This document shows, in pieces, positions 11,121-22,030 of a DNA stretch of 64,000 nt. The stretch is from NCBI GenBank assembly GCA_012861695.1, contig JAAOOA010000033.1, positions 13,610,434 through 13,674,433 on the forward strand, read 5' to 3'. A program made the position numbers and the translations under genes. The notes beneath the pieces were generated by a model. The model saw only the letters and a program-made list of their open reading frames with translations, had not been told where the DNA came from and did not search any database. Each line of letters opens with the position of its first letter. Positions within the stretch are counted from its first letter, which is position 1. The DNA comes from Trematomus loennbergii (lineage: Eukaryota > Chordata > Actinopteri > Perciformes > Nototheniidae).

Positions 11121-11650
11121 GACATAGCAACCCAGTCTCACGGCATTTCGTGTTATAGTCACGACATTTAATCTATTGATTTGTGTTCACCAATACGATT
11201 TTCCCCTTTTTTTCATGTCACACAGAACGATTTTAAAAGCAACACGTCTTTTTGTCCGGTCGGATCTTGGAAGACCGGAAGCTGCGGGGTTCGTAAAAAC
11301 ATGTTCTTACTCAATATCAAGCCACGATTATTGTTTTTATTTTAAATCGTATAATGTCGGACTTTTTTTGCCGTCCGTGAGGAATAGAAATGGGGCTCAG
11401 AGCCTCAGAATACTGAAATCTGTATTTTTTTAAATCTTTTTTTCCTTCTAATTTGTTATTCTTTTCCAAATAACACACTGTTATTTACTCAACAATAACA
11501 CACAATTATCCTTGTTTTTATTTATTTGTTTAATTCCATAATCTCTGGCTTTTTTGGCATCTGTCAGGAACTGAATTTCAAAATAAAATAACCGGAAACA
11601 TACACAGCCACTGAACTGATTACCCAAGATCCTCAGCTGGGTTGGACATA
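11121..11650. mobile_element. 524-bp insertion in the right foldback arm, 6-bp target duplication
   Basis: GACATA occurs at 11121-11126 and again at 11645-11650. Removing one copy and the DNA between restores the match of the right arm to the left arm. The insert begins GCAACCCAGTCTCACGGCAT and ends with CAGCTGGGTTG. CAACCCAG near the start and CTGGGTTG at the end form a short inverted pair. It has no credible coding frame. The family was not identified. Confidence 0.65.
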
Positions 11651-11907
11651 GACAGTCTGTGGTTTGTACATGTTTAACTTTTGTCCAGTGTCTGAACAGA
11701 TATGAGGAGCTGTGAGCTCTGTGTGCTAACAGCTAACGGCTGATGTTTAGGGACATGTTGCGCTGTCTGGTGCTGACCAATCACGAAGCGTCATTTCTTG
11801 ACTGGCAGCAAAAACAACTAACAGCAGTGCTTCTCTGGCTGGCTCTGTCCAAGCACAAACAAGAAGAGTTCTCCCTAAACTAAAGGAATACCCTTTCCGT
11901 ATAAGTT

Positions 11908-12236
11908 GAAATGCTGTGGTGTTTTCTGAAATGCTGTGGCGTTTCTGAAATGCTGTGGCGTTTTCTGAAATGCTGTGGCGTTTAGTGAAATGCTGTGGCG
12001 TTTTCTGAAATGCTGTGGCGTTTTCTGAAATGCTGTGGCGTTTAGTGAAATGCTGTGGCGTTTAGTGAAATGCTGTGGCGTTTTGTGAAATGCTTTAGTG
12101 TTTTGTGAAATGCTGTAGTGTTTTGTGAAATGCTGTGGTGTTTAGTGAAATGCTGTTCTGTTTAGTGAAATGCTTTAGTGTTTAGTGAAATGCTGTAGTG
12201 TTTAGTGAAATGCTGTAGTGTTTTGTGAAATTTTGA
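11908..12236 (-). repeat. 20-bp minisatellite, right arm of the foldback element
   Basis: About 16 copies of the left-array unit occur in reverse complement, seen on the plus strand as GAAATGCTGTGGCGTTTTCT. The outermost units are the most diverged (GCTTTAGTG, GCTGTTCTG). The two arrays differ in copy number about threefold, so they have expanded or shrunk independently. Confidence 0.9.
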
Positions 12237-12259
12237 CTTGCCCTTCAGGGCCTCCGTAG

Positions 12260-15205
12260 CCCAGAGCCAATGAAATAATAATTTCACGTTATTGCTTTCA
12301 AATAATTATGCTTCATTCTAACAGCTTAAACTGGGAACGCTATAACTTATTTCTGTGACATATTGTATTTTTCATTCATGTCTAAAGGCTTTTTGTCCTG
12401 ATGAAGAATGTGGTTATAAAAAGCCTCTTTACAGGGTGACTGTCTGAGAATAGTCTCATCTTTGTGTATGTAAATTACCTTCATGTGTAATTTCCTTGAG
12501 TGCAATTTGTGTTGTGTGTTTCACAAACAATACCATATTCTCCCTATAGCGTCTGTATGTTTGCCACTTCCAAGAATACATTGGAGCGACGGGTCTCAGT
12601 GCCAACAGAAACATTAAATGCATGCATAATTTATGTGTTAGCTTTGTTTTTATACTAAAGCTGCGCGGTATCCATTTGGTACAAAGCGCTTTAAATCCAT
12701 CTCTCTTTCACCGTCAGCAGTCACAGCCCACTTTCACTTGCCAAGTACATCCTGACAGAGAAGAGGAATTAGCAAGTGATATTTCACAGTTATTGTAAGA
12801 TGCGACAAGCACAGACAAGAGCGAGATATACTGTACACCATCTGAACACATACGAAACATCCACAGTTCCTTTTTCTGTAAACTGAATCCATCTTTGAAA
12901 ACAGGCCTACGAAGGAACTTCATAATATTAGTCTCAGTCAGTTATATTTGATTCATATCATTCAGACACATAATGAAAAAAGATTTTACATCAACATTAG
13001 ATACGCTAAAACTCCAACAGCATTACAGTGTAAATTGAATAGAGCTAATGGCCCTAAACCAAAAGATTAATTTTGATGAGAATGATAATATTGTCACATC
13101 ACAATTGCGTGACTCGAAAAAGGTCGTAAAGAACATTTAAAAAAAGTGATTTTGTCTAAACTTCAGAGGTTGGATCCAGAGGATTAAAAAAACAGTGCTG
13201 TGTTTGGCTTCTTGTAAGTCCCCAAATGAAGTGTTCTAATAATCAAACTGTACTTCTCACACCATATATAATCATCTCATTGGAAACACAGTTGGTAGCT
13301 TTACTTTGAGAAGCGACTCAACTGGGATTATGTTTTGAATCACCAAAACATTTAAAACTAATGCTGTTTCTCTGGAGCTTCGCACTTGTTATAATTCTCG
13401 ATGCGCTTCACCACCAATGTTGTGGAGCTGTGTGTATGCAGTAGCTTAAGATCATGGGAGTTGTTTCGGTATATGTTCATAACCCAAATGCATCCAAAGC
13501 TCTCATGTATAGCAAATATATTTTTGTCTCGACCAACAATGAGTGAATGTCACTGCCAATACAGCCACAAACTTGGCTTTAAAGTGACAGCCCTATTAAT
13601 TAAGAGGACTAAGTAAAAACACACACACAAAGTAAATATATATTAAATGTACTATCTGTTGAATGTTTCAAGTCTCCTCAAGTCATACACTTCACAGAGA
13701 AGCACATTTGAGCCAGTCTCTCTAAACTAACACACGAATCAGTCCTGTTAGACAAGAGCCATTCGAAATTCATTTAGCTTAGTACACATGAATAATGATC
13801 CACTGCCTGATTTTGAGCCATTAGATTATTTCATTAAGTCAATGAAACATAAAATTCCAATTAGGATGCAGTTTGTGAGTCACTGCCAAATGTAGAAATG
13901 TAAAACTGGGATGATTAGCTGACTAATTTACACTTAAAACTGGCATTAGATTTGCACTGATCTGCTGCAGCTTCCAATCTGCTGAGTCAGACTTTGGACT
14001 TGTTCAGACTGCCAGCCAAAGTCTGTTTGTTGGCATATCAACATTGTAGACGGATTGATTTTGGAAAAGTCTGGACAGCACAAACTACATGAAATGCGAT
14101 TTCCGTAAATTGGATCCAAACCACATGGAGGTGGACAGCGAGGCAAAATCCATGCTGCTACTAACGGAGTGCTTTGGAAGATGACAGATAGACAGGCCTA
14201 TCTTTTTCTAGCAGCAACTTATTAAGCGACATAGTTAAAAATGTACCTATGGTGTCACCACTAGCCCTAATAAGTCTGTGCTCTCAGGCCCTTGTATACT
14301 GTAGCTAACAGTAATGATCCACTTTCTACACACACAAATTCAGTCCTAAGAAGAAATAACTCTTCCACATCCATGATGGACAATCAGCGGCCAGCAAAAC
14401 TGGGCGGATAATATCAAATGTGGCATAAGAAACGTATTTTTATAATTGCATGTGTTGCCCAGACATACTGTTTCTAACTCAACATAGGAAATAATGCGTT
14501 TTGAGACTTATTTGTTAACAATGGAAAGATTAGAGCTCAGACTCATTTTACAAGCTACTTCTCTTCACAATTTTGAAACAGCATACTGATATAATTTTAA
14601 TAACTATTGATTAAATCTGTGCAATAGCTCCCTCAGCAAATTAAGTATTGTGTGAGTCATGGAATTTTTTGCTCTTCGAGCATTTGTGCTTTTGCGTGTG
14701 TGAAGTTCAGCACACATTTAAGTGTTTATAATTATGTCTTTTTCAGGTTAAGGAAAAAGGCAACACGTTTATTGACAATGAAGAAGAAGAAATTGCAGCT
14801 CAGGAATACTAAAAATATGTTTATAATTGTTTTATAATGTGGGATACATTTTTAAGACAAATCACTCAAGACCAACAAATCTGCCTGAATCTATAACACC
14901 ATTTAAAGTTGGCACTGGTGCATAACAATGACAAAACACAGTTTTGGGGGGGTTATGGGAGCGAAGTAACAACAAACTATGATATTGAGAAGACTATTAA
15001 TATAAATGTGATAAATAAGGTGGTCAATTAAAATAGAACATTATTCAGCAGCCATACAAGGAAAACAGTTTAAGTGAATGTTTCCGCGGTTCATTTTCCT
15101 ATACTGTAGATATGGTGTCTGTTATGGGAGGTTTTATGGTAAATGTTTTTGTCTTTTGAAGATTGGCAAGTTGTTCTTAAGAAATAATTAAGTCAAATGA
15201 ACATG
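12260..15205. other. No gene seen; unique AT-rich sequence
   Basis: No recognisable protein motif, mobile element or RNA gene was found. Open frames are short and overlap on opposite strands. Confidence 0.45.
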
Positions 15206-15218
15206 TTGATAAGCTTCC

Positions 15219-15883
15219 CAGCTAGCGGGGAACGTTCTCACAACTTTGGCTAACCTTACCTACAGGTTCTAATAAGGTTTTAAAGAAACGTTTAAATCTG
15301 ATGTTCAAAGAACCTTTAGAGGATGTTTATTTTTTCAAATAATGTTCCTATAAGGTTTAAGGTTAACTAAGACATAACGTTTTAACTGCAAAATTCAGAG
15401 GATGTTTTGAGGATGTTATTAAGGCCTGAGATGACAGAAGGTTTTTTTATAAAACGTTCCTTTAATGTGATATGTTAACAAACGTGGAACGTTTTGCCTG
15501 CAACATTCTAAGGATGTGTTTTGGACGTTGTTGGGTAACACATTAACGATGTTCTTTATAAAACGTTCCCTCAATGTTACATGATAACAAATGAAGAACA
15601 TTCTCCAAGAAACATTCTGAAAATGTTTTCAGGATGTTATTGAGGCCTGAGATGACAGAAAGTGTTTTATAAAATGTTCCTTTAATGTGATATGTTAACA
15701 AAGGTGGAACGTTTTGCCTGCAACATTCTAAGGATGTGTTTTGGACGTTGTTGGGGTAACACATTAAAGATGTTCTTTATAAAACATTCCCTCAATGTTA
15801 CATGATAACCAAAGAAGAACATTTTGAAAGCAACATTTGGATAATGTTTTCAGGAGGTTATTCTTTTTTTATAAAATGTTCCT
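15219..15883. repeat. Repeat rich in AACGTTCC motifs, with a 221-bp tandem duplication
   Basis: It begins CCCAGCTAGCGGGGAACGTT, like the end of the element at 16073. AGGCCTGAGATGACAG occurs at 15422 and 15643, which gives a 221-base period. Two copies span about 15413-15860. Each has ATAAAACGTTCC, TGTGATATGTTAACAAA and CAACATTCTAAGGATGTG. Two minus-strand frames here repeat the same peptide (NNVQNTSLECCRQNVP) because of the duplication. They are not evidence of a gene. Confidence 0.65.
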
Positions 15884-16372
15884 GTGATGCGAAATATTAA
15901 CACGGTCATGGTCAACGTCAGATTTATTTGTAGTGCGCTTTAAAAACAAACTTGTTGCATTTGTTTGAAAAGGATGTTTAAAAAAAATCTGATGTCACCA
16001 CATTTTCCTTTTTAAAAAAAAAAAAAGCATGTAATTCATGATATTGCATGTTTGCGTAGGCATGTCTGAGTTCCCAGCTAGACATTGTTGGTTCTAAAAA
16101 CATTCTGAGAATGTTACCATTCATTGTTCTAGGAATGGTTTCATCGAGAAGTTTTATTTTGGTTCCTAGAATGTACTTCTGAAAGGTAGGATAACGTTCT
16201 CTAAAAACATTCTTAAAATGTTTGGTGATAACATTGTTCGAACATTATACCCCAAGTGTTTTTGTTGTTTATGCACATATCTCTATTGTCATATGGATCG
16301 AATAACACTTAGAAAACCAAAGACAGACATATAGAAGAACGGACCGACTATCACTGCCCGTCCCTAAACCCC

Positions 16373-16810
16373 TGTTAGTGTTTGTATGTGTTTGTTTCTA
16401 CTGTGTGTCTCTCTCCCCCCCACCTGCCTGCTGGTCTGCTCTACACGGCTGGGAGCAATCTCCAATCAACCACACCTGCAACCTGCTCATCAGCCACACT
16501 ATGAAAGCCTGCAGCCTGCACTCATTCCCTGCCGGATTGTTGCCGTGAAAGGTTTGTTGCGTGCCGCTCTAGCTTTTTGCCAGCATATTCTTTGACAACT
16601 TTGCCTGCTTTTGCCTCACACTCATTTTGTGTCTCTCCCAGGAGGAATCCAAGGCCTTCCACACTCCCAAGACCAGCCAGGCCTCTCCACCCTGGAACAA
16701 CTGTTTCCCACTGCTGCCATAACCAACCTCCACTCCCAGCTCCCCTTTTCTAATAAACAAATGTTACTTTCACCAGCTGATTCCGAGTCATCCTTTTACA
16801 TGTGTAATAG
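16373..16810 (+). mobile_element. Probable solo LTR (Gypsy-like)
   Basis: The segment begins TGTTAGTGTTTGTATGTG and ends ACATGTGTAATA. It contains CCACACCTGCAACCTGCTCA, TGAAAGCCTGCAGCC, CGGATTGTTGCCG and an AATAAA signal near the end, in the order seen in Gypsy-type LTRs of fish. There is no primer-binding site, gag or pol beside it, so it would be a solo LTR. A 5-bp target duplication is not visible, which keeps the call tentative. Confidence 0.5.
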
Positions 16811-17040
16811 TCAAATTCCAATAGTTAAGTAAACTATCAAAATCATCCTAATGACCACAGTGGTCAGTCCAGTTACCCAGGAATTTTGAGTTGAACAATT
16901 ACAGGAATATTATGTCTTTATGTTCTAATAATGTAAAAATATTGTAGTAAATTGTTACCACAGAACATTTGCATAATTTTAAACATAAAGCATGTTATCC
17001 TTCTCTAAAATAATAACATTCTGGCAACATAAAAAAATCT

Positions 17041-17455
17041 AACTTGCAGCTGAAAACGTTTTAAGAACAGTAGGGCATAATGTTCTAACAATGTTATCAA
17101 AAACATTTTAAGAATGTTTTTAGAGACGTTATCCTACCTTTCAGAAGACATTCTGGGAACCAAAATAAAAGCTTCTGCTGAAAACGTTTTAAGAATAGTA
17201 GGGCATAATGTTCTAACAATGTTATCAAAAACATTTTAGGAAGGTTATCACCAAACATTTTAAGAATGTTTTTAGAGAACGTTATCCTACCTTTCAGAAG
17301 AACATTCTGGGAACCAAAATAAAAGCTTGCTGAAAACGTTTTAAGAATAGTAGGGCATAATGATTTCTAACAATGTTATCACCAACATTTTAAGAATGTT
17401 TTTAGAGAACGTTATCCTACCTTTCAGAAGAACGTTCTGGGAACCAAAAGAAAAC
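17041..17455 (+). repeat. Three tandem copies of a 130-155-bp unit in the right arm
   Basis: GCTGAAAACGTTTTAAGAA appears near 17048, 17174 and 17330. Each time it is followed by TAGGGCATAATG and, later, AACGTTATCCTACCTTTCAG. The left arm of the same element (16160-16250) has only one copy, so the amplification happened on one side. Confidence 0.75.
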
Positions 17456-17525
17456 TTCCGCTGAAAACATTCCTAGAACAATGAATGTAACATTCTCAGA
17501 ATGTTTTTAGAACCAAACATTTCTA

Positions 17526-17619
17526 ATCAAATCAAATCAAGTTTTATGTATATAGCACATTTTTAAACGATTTTTGGTCGAGCCAAAGTGCTGTACATAC
17601 AATAAAAATACCCTACAGT
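17526..17619 (-). mobile_element. L2-type LINE/SINE 3' end with 9-bp target duplication
   Basis: The insert starts with the tail repeat ATCAAATCAAATCAAG, then TTTTATGTATATAGCAC and AAAGTGCTGTACATACA, the minus-strand form of an L2-like 3' end. ACATTTCTA flanks it at 17517-17525 and 17620-17628. Excising it restores the right arm of the surrounding element. Confidence 0.75.
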
Positions 17620-17633
17620 ACATTTCTAGCTGG

Positions 17634-18043
17634 GTTATCTGTCTGTATTTTAAAACGCTTTACAACAGCTTGTCTATGTAGCGATGATTAGCTAATCCTG
17701 AGCCCCTGGTTGCGGTCGAATAGTCCATTTAGCTTAGGAACTTAGTGAAATGACCCGGAAGTCCCTCAGTGGCAGCCATGATAAGTGCCGTTCGAATTCT
17801 CTAAATTAAAAGGAAAGGAGGTTTCAAACTTCCTTTATAACCTCCTTTAGCTTAGGAACCACTGGACCTCCCTAACCGAAAGGAGAGGAGAAAATGCTGC
17901 CCCACAATGCCTTGCGGCCGCGGCATTTGCCGTCACCCAACAGTCGGCCGTCCATGGAAACAAACTGTATCCAGAACGCAAAAGAAATACAATAAAGCAA
18001 TAAAACAATGTAGAATATTCGAAATGGTTTAAAAAAAACATAC
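17634..18043. repeat. Unclassified repeat-like segment
   Basis: TTTAGCTTAGGAAC occurs twice (about 17729 and 17846), next to TAGTCCA and ACTGGACC, which are roughly inverted to each other. The region is GC-richer than its flanks and includes a GCGGCCGC site near 17915. It looks like a transposon remnant, but no family or ends were recognised. Confidence 0.35.
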
Positions 18044-18051
18044 GTAATTAA

Positions 18052-19789
18052 CAGCGACGTGCAGTCAGGGGAGGCAGGGGAGGCAGAGCCTCACCTGTCA
18101 TACTCCAATGTAACGGAAAAACAACTAAAGAAAAACTAAATAATAATAATAATAAAATGTCTCCACTGATCTGTGTTGTAAGTGTGATTTATGTATGATT
18201 CCAATCGCTTTTTATAGTCAAAATCGGCAAATGTGCCGAGCTCCGCTACGGGAGCGATGAGAAGTGAGGCAGGGACGTGCTCTGCCTCTCGCAGTGGCGA
18301 GCCGTCAGGGCCCTCTAGGCCCTCTGTGAGGGCCTAAGATATTCTAAAAAATAATATTTAAAAACATTTAAAAAAATATATATATTTTTTAAATATATAT
18401 TTTTTTAATATTATTTTTGTTATATTTTTCATTAGTTTTACCGAAAAAAAACTTGATTTAATTGTATTTAAAATAACATTTCCAAAGAAATAAATCCTTC
18501 GAATCTGCCTGTTCAGTCTCTGTTGAATGTGAAGGGTTACATGAAAGAAGCTCGTCTGGCCCTCTCTGCGATTCACAGAGGGCCCGCTATAGTAACTGAA
18601 CGAGAGAGTAATGTCAAATGACAGTACAATTGACCAATCATATCTTCCCTCTAAATGGGTGGGTTTTATTATCGCGGACTTTATGACAAGTTCCGCCCGC
18701 TGTGAAACTTTTCTTGTTTCCATAGCAACAACAACTTCCTGTCAACAGCGTGAACTCGCCTTCAAAATAAAAGCATGCCAAATTACACTTAAGACATACA
18801 ACTGCAACGAAAGTAACAAACACAATGCAATATCATTTTCAATGTCAAAGAACACAAATGGGGTTCCCAGGTGTTTTGTGTGGTGTTTTGTGTGGTAGAG
18901 GGTCGCTGTCATTGATTGTTTTGCACCCTGGGCCGTTGTTTTGATATTCCGCTGAAGTATACGCTGTGACGTAATAACTATTTTTTTTTCTTTTTTTCGA
19001 GGGAATTGGTGGGGGTCAGAGGGCCTAGGTATAAAGCTCACGGCTCGCCACTGGCCTCTCGTAAGCCCACAGTAACTTGCTGGAGCACGGGCACTAATTT
19101 AGCGCGTGCACTTATTTTGTGAGCGCGCTCAAGCCAGTTACTGTGGGGTAAGGTGAGGCACAGATGAGATCTGCCTCACCTCAGAATGCGTCACCCCACA
19201 GAAACTGGCTGGAAAGCGGGCCCTAAGCGCATGCCTGTTACCATCTCACTGTAGGCCACCAATGTAATGTTTGTAGATCCCTTTATTACATTTATCCTCG
19301 CCATCCATAGTCTCTAAATAACTTATTTCACGTATATATGATATTTAGGCTCGCTGGTCTCATCATACAACGGCAATGAAAAAGCACCAGGGGAGGCAGC
19401 CATAACCTCTGCCGCACTGAAGTTGCTACTGTAATTCTATGCAAAACACAAACAACAAACTAGACTTTTGAAACTACAGGAAGATAAGGAGGACTTTTAC
19501 AAAAAAGTAATAGAGATTGTTGTCCAGAAGGATAGCATGGACTTCATCTTCAAGTCAAGGTAAGACCGCATTTGTAATGAAAATGGGATCTTACTAAGAG
19601 AGAACAATCCAATATTTAGATTTTGGGTATCCTTTTGTTGAACGGTCTGTTTAAAATGAATCGAAGCATCAGACTAAAAAAGCTTTTGAAAATAACCGAA
19701 TATCTCGATTAAGGTCAAAATATAATATTTGTAAATCTGACTCAGTGAGTCAGTGCCTCACCAGCCATGAACCTCACCGCACGTCACTG
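18052..19789. mobile_element. Non-autonomous hAT element (outer) with perfect 8-bp TSD
   Basis: The ends are CAGCGACGTGCAGTCAGGG and, read in reverse from the right, CAGTGACGTGCGGTGAGG. GTAATTAA flanks both sides (18044-18051 and 19790-19797). An 8-bp duplication and CAG...CTG ends are the hAT signature. No transposase frame is seen. The element is interrupted by a second hAT element at 18292-19053; without it the outer element is about 970 bp. Confidence 0.9.
18292..19053. mobile_element. Non-autonomous hAT element (inner), nested, perfect 8-bp TSD
   Basis: It starts CAGTGGCGAGCCGTCAGGGC, and its right end read in reverse is CAGTGGCGAGCCGTGAGC. GCCTCTCG is duplicated at 18284-18291 and 19054-19061. 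It lies inside the outer hAT element and so is younger. It contains an AT-rich self-complementary tract (about 18360-18425). A related copy in the opposite orientation is at 19900-21166. Confidence 0.92.
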
Positions 19790-19899
19790 GTAATTAATAC
19801 AACAGAAAACATAAAAATATACTAGCCACATAATGCTGATCTATAAAGTATGTTTATGTACTGTAAGTGTGCGTGTTCACATACTGTACGTGTGTGTCG

Positions 19900-21166
19900 C
19901 AGTGGCGAGCCGTGACTTTTATACCTAGGCCCTCTGACCCCCACCCCTTCCCTCGAAAAGAATTATTACGTCACAGCGTATACTTCAGCGGAATATCAAA
20001 ACAACGGCCCGGGGTGCAAAACGCTGGCCAACTGGAGGCCCGACGCGAAGTTATATGATGAGGCCCTCTGTTTCGCGAACGTCGAGGGGGGGGGGGTTAG
20101 GGTGCTAGTGCAGCCTCGCAGCAGCGATACCACACTAATTGCTCCGCATAAGCGCATAGGTGCACCGCATTTGCGGCTCAGTTGCGGCTCCACGCGGTCT
20201 GCATGATCAGCCTACTATCACCTAAAGAACATATCTAGGATTAAAAGACTAATGTCACAGCAGGATTTGGAAAAACTTGTCCATGCTTTTATCTTCAGTA
20301 GACTCGACTACTGCAATGGTGTCTTCACAGGCCTCACTAAAAAATCTATTAGAAAGCTGCAGCTAATTCAGAACGCCGCTGCTCGAGTCCTCACTAACAC
20401 TAAGAAAGTGGATCACATCACTCCTGTTCTGAAGTCCTTACACTGGCTTCCTGTGTGTCAAAGAATAGATTTCAAAATATTGTTGCTGGTTTATAAAGCT
20501 TTGAATGGTTTAGGCCCAAAATACATGTCTGACCTACTGCTAAATTATGAACCATCCAGAACTCTCAGGTCTTCAGGGACTGGTCAGCTTTCTGTCCCCA
20601 GAGTCAGAACTAAACATGGAGAAGCAGCGTTCAGTTATTATGCTCCAAATATCTGGAACAAACTCCCAGAAACCTGCAGGTCCGCTGCAACTCTTACTAC
20701 TTTTAAATCCAGGCTGAAGACTTTTCTTTTTGCCGCTGCTTTTAATTGAACTATTCACATCTTAAACTGCACTGTAACTTTTAACTTTTATCCATGTTTT
20801 TTTTTTCTTTTAATGTTTATTTTATTATCTTTTCTTTTTAATGACTGATTTTAAATGCCATTTTCATAATGTCTTCCATTTTTGTAAAGCACTTTGAATT
20901 GCCTTGTGTTGAAAGGTGCTATATAAATAAACTTGCCTTGCCTTGCCTTGCCTTCACATTCCAACAGAAACTGAACAGGCAGATTTGAAGGATTTATTTA
21001 TTTGGAAATGTTATTTTAAATTTAAATCAAGTTATTTTGGTAAAACTAATGAAAAATATAACTGAAAAAATATTTCCCAAAAAATTATTAAAAATAAAAT
21101 GTTTTTTTTTTATGTTTTCAAATATTATTTTGTAGAATATCTTAGGGCCCTGACGGCTCGGCACTG
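19900..21166 (-). mobile_element. Second copy of the inner hAT family, carrying an L2 insertion
   Basis: It has the same ends as the inner element in reverse: CAGTGGCGAGCCGTGACTTT at the left and GACGGCTCGGCACTG at the right. The flanks are GTGTGTCG (19892-19899) and GTGTGTAG (21167-21174), an 8-bp target duplication with one later change. The outer parts match 18292-19053 in reverse complement. The middle differs after about 20020 and then contains an L2 LINE fragment. Confidence 0.88.
20205..20956 (+). mobile_element. 5'-truncated L2 LINE: RT C-terminal region and 3' tail
   Basis: The longest intact coding remnant in the window: an open frame from 20252 to 20749, in frame upstream to about 20210 (YYHLKNISRIKR). 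It encodes the region after the reverse-transcriptase palm: LVHAFIFSRLDYCNG, KLQLIQNAAARVL, HITPVLKSLHWLPV, APNIWNKLPETCRS and TFKSRLKTFLFAAAFN. The stop at 20747-20749 matches the normal ORF2 end. A 3' UTR follows with TGTAAAGCACTTTGAATTGC and a tail of about four CTTGC units ending at 20956. LINEs copy themselves by target-primed reverse transcription, and 5' truncation is the usual outcome. The frame lacks endonuclease and palm domains, so it cannot be autonomous. It sits inside an hAT element. Confidence 0.92.
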
Positions 21167-21335
21167 GTGTGTAGTGTGAGTGAGTGTGTGCGCCAGGGCC
21201 TTTAAGTGTCCATGTGTTTTCTTTTGGTGCATGAGCGCGTGCGTCTTTAAATATTCTAATCGATGTTTACGACCCCTGGCAAGAGGAGAGCTGTCAGTGT
21301 GCCAACATCACTGCAGCTGGGGACTCTGCCCCCCC

Positions 21336-21338
<3 letters not shown>

Positions 21339-21426
<88 letters not shown>
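21339..21426. repeat. (CA)n microsatellite
   Basis: About 44 uninterrupted CA units, preceded by a run of nine or more C. The open frames on both strands here (poly-His-Thr, poly-Val-Cys) are produced by the repeat. Confidence 0.98.
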
Positions 21427-21427
<1 letters not shown>

Positions 21428-22030
21428 ACCTCTCCTCTCTCTCTTCGCTAATTCTCTTTCTCTCTCTCCCTCAGCTGCTGTCACTCCTCTCACAGGTTTC
21501 TTTAACCTCTAAACATCCTGATTCCTTCCTCCACCCTCCGTCCTTTCTCAGTCATATCTCATCCTCGTCTCTGCTCCTGCATCCCATCCTCTCTTGCATT
21601 CTCTCTTTCTTATAATTGTGCGTGTGTCTCTCTCTTTTGGGTTTCAAATCATGATCCCCTCTGCTGCTGCAAGGAAAACTCCACCTACTCAGCGCTGTTA
21701 ATGTAGTCACTGACAGTGGGAGCTGCTCTCTCTCTCCCTCCCTCTTTCTCTCTATTTCTCTGTGCCTCTCTCTCTCTCTCTCTCTCTCTGGGCATCTCCC
21801 CCAACCTTCCTCCTCTTCCTCCTCCTCCCCGAGCATCCTCCTCTCCTCTCACATCGCTCTACGGCTCCACTTGCGCTCGTAGCCTCCCGCCTGTTCGCTG
21901 CTCTCCGCTTACCGATCACCGCCTATCTTCCTCTATTGCACGCACACACATTTACACACACATGCATGCATGCACTTCCCCTTCTCTCACTGTCTCCCCT
22001 CTCTCTCTCTCAGTCACACTTGGTACTGTG
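21427..22030. repeat. CT-rich low-complexity tract
   Basis: Pyrimidine-rich DNA with several CTCTCT runs (for example 21765-21790) and a short CA patch at 21940-21965. It directly precedes the candidate untranslated exon and could be a TATA-less promoter region. The sequence alone does not prove that. Confidence 0.6.

Larger units (their letters stand above)
9306..12256. mobile_element. Foldback DNA element with minisatellite arms
   Basis: Both ends carry the same terminal inverted repeat: CGGTGGCCCTAAAGTGCAAG at the left, and CGGAGGCCCTGAAGGGCAAG on reading the right end in reverse. TA flanks both sides. Inward of each end lies an array of a 20-bp unit, about 49 copies on the left and about 16 on the right, in opposite orientation. 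Inward again comes a near-identical inverted arm of about 350 bases (10316-10671 against 11018-11905, the latter interrupted by a 524-bp insertion). The centre holds two further nested hairpins. There is no transposase frame, so movement would depend on another element. The architecture matches foldback-type transposons; the family is not recognised. Confidence 0.8.
16073..17633. mobile_element. Inverted-repeat element with internal tandem units, interrupted twice
   Basis: The left end reads CCCAGCTAGACATTGTTGGT, followed by TCTAAAAACATTCTGAGAATG. The right end, read in reverse, gives CCCAGCTAGAAATGTTTGGT followed by the same TCTAAAAACATTCTGAGAATG core. The inverted similarity continues inward for more than 100 bases. 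The middle holds a probable solo LTR (16373-16810), and the right arm holds an L2 3' end (17526-17619). No transposase is present. No target duplication could be fixed. Confidence 0.65.

Noticed and set aside
21180..21512. Open frames with long Thr-His or Val-Cys runs
   Set aside because: They are translations of the (CA)n microsatellite and neighbouring CT-rich DNA on either strand.
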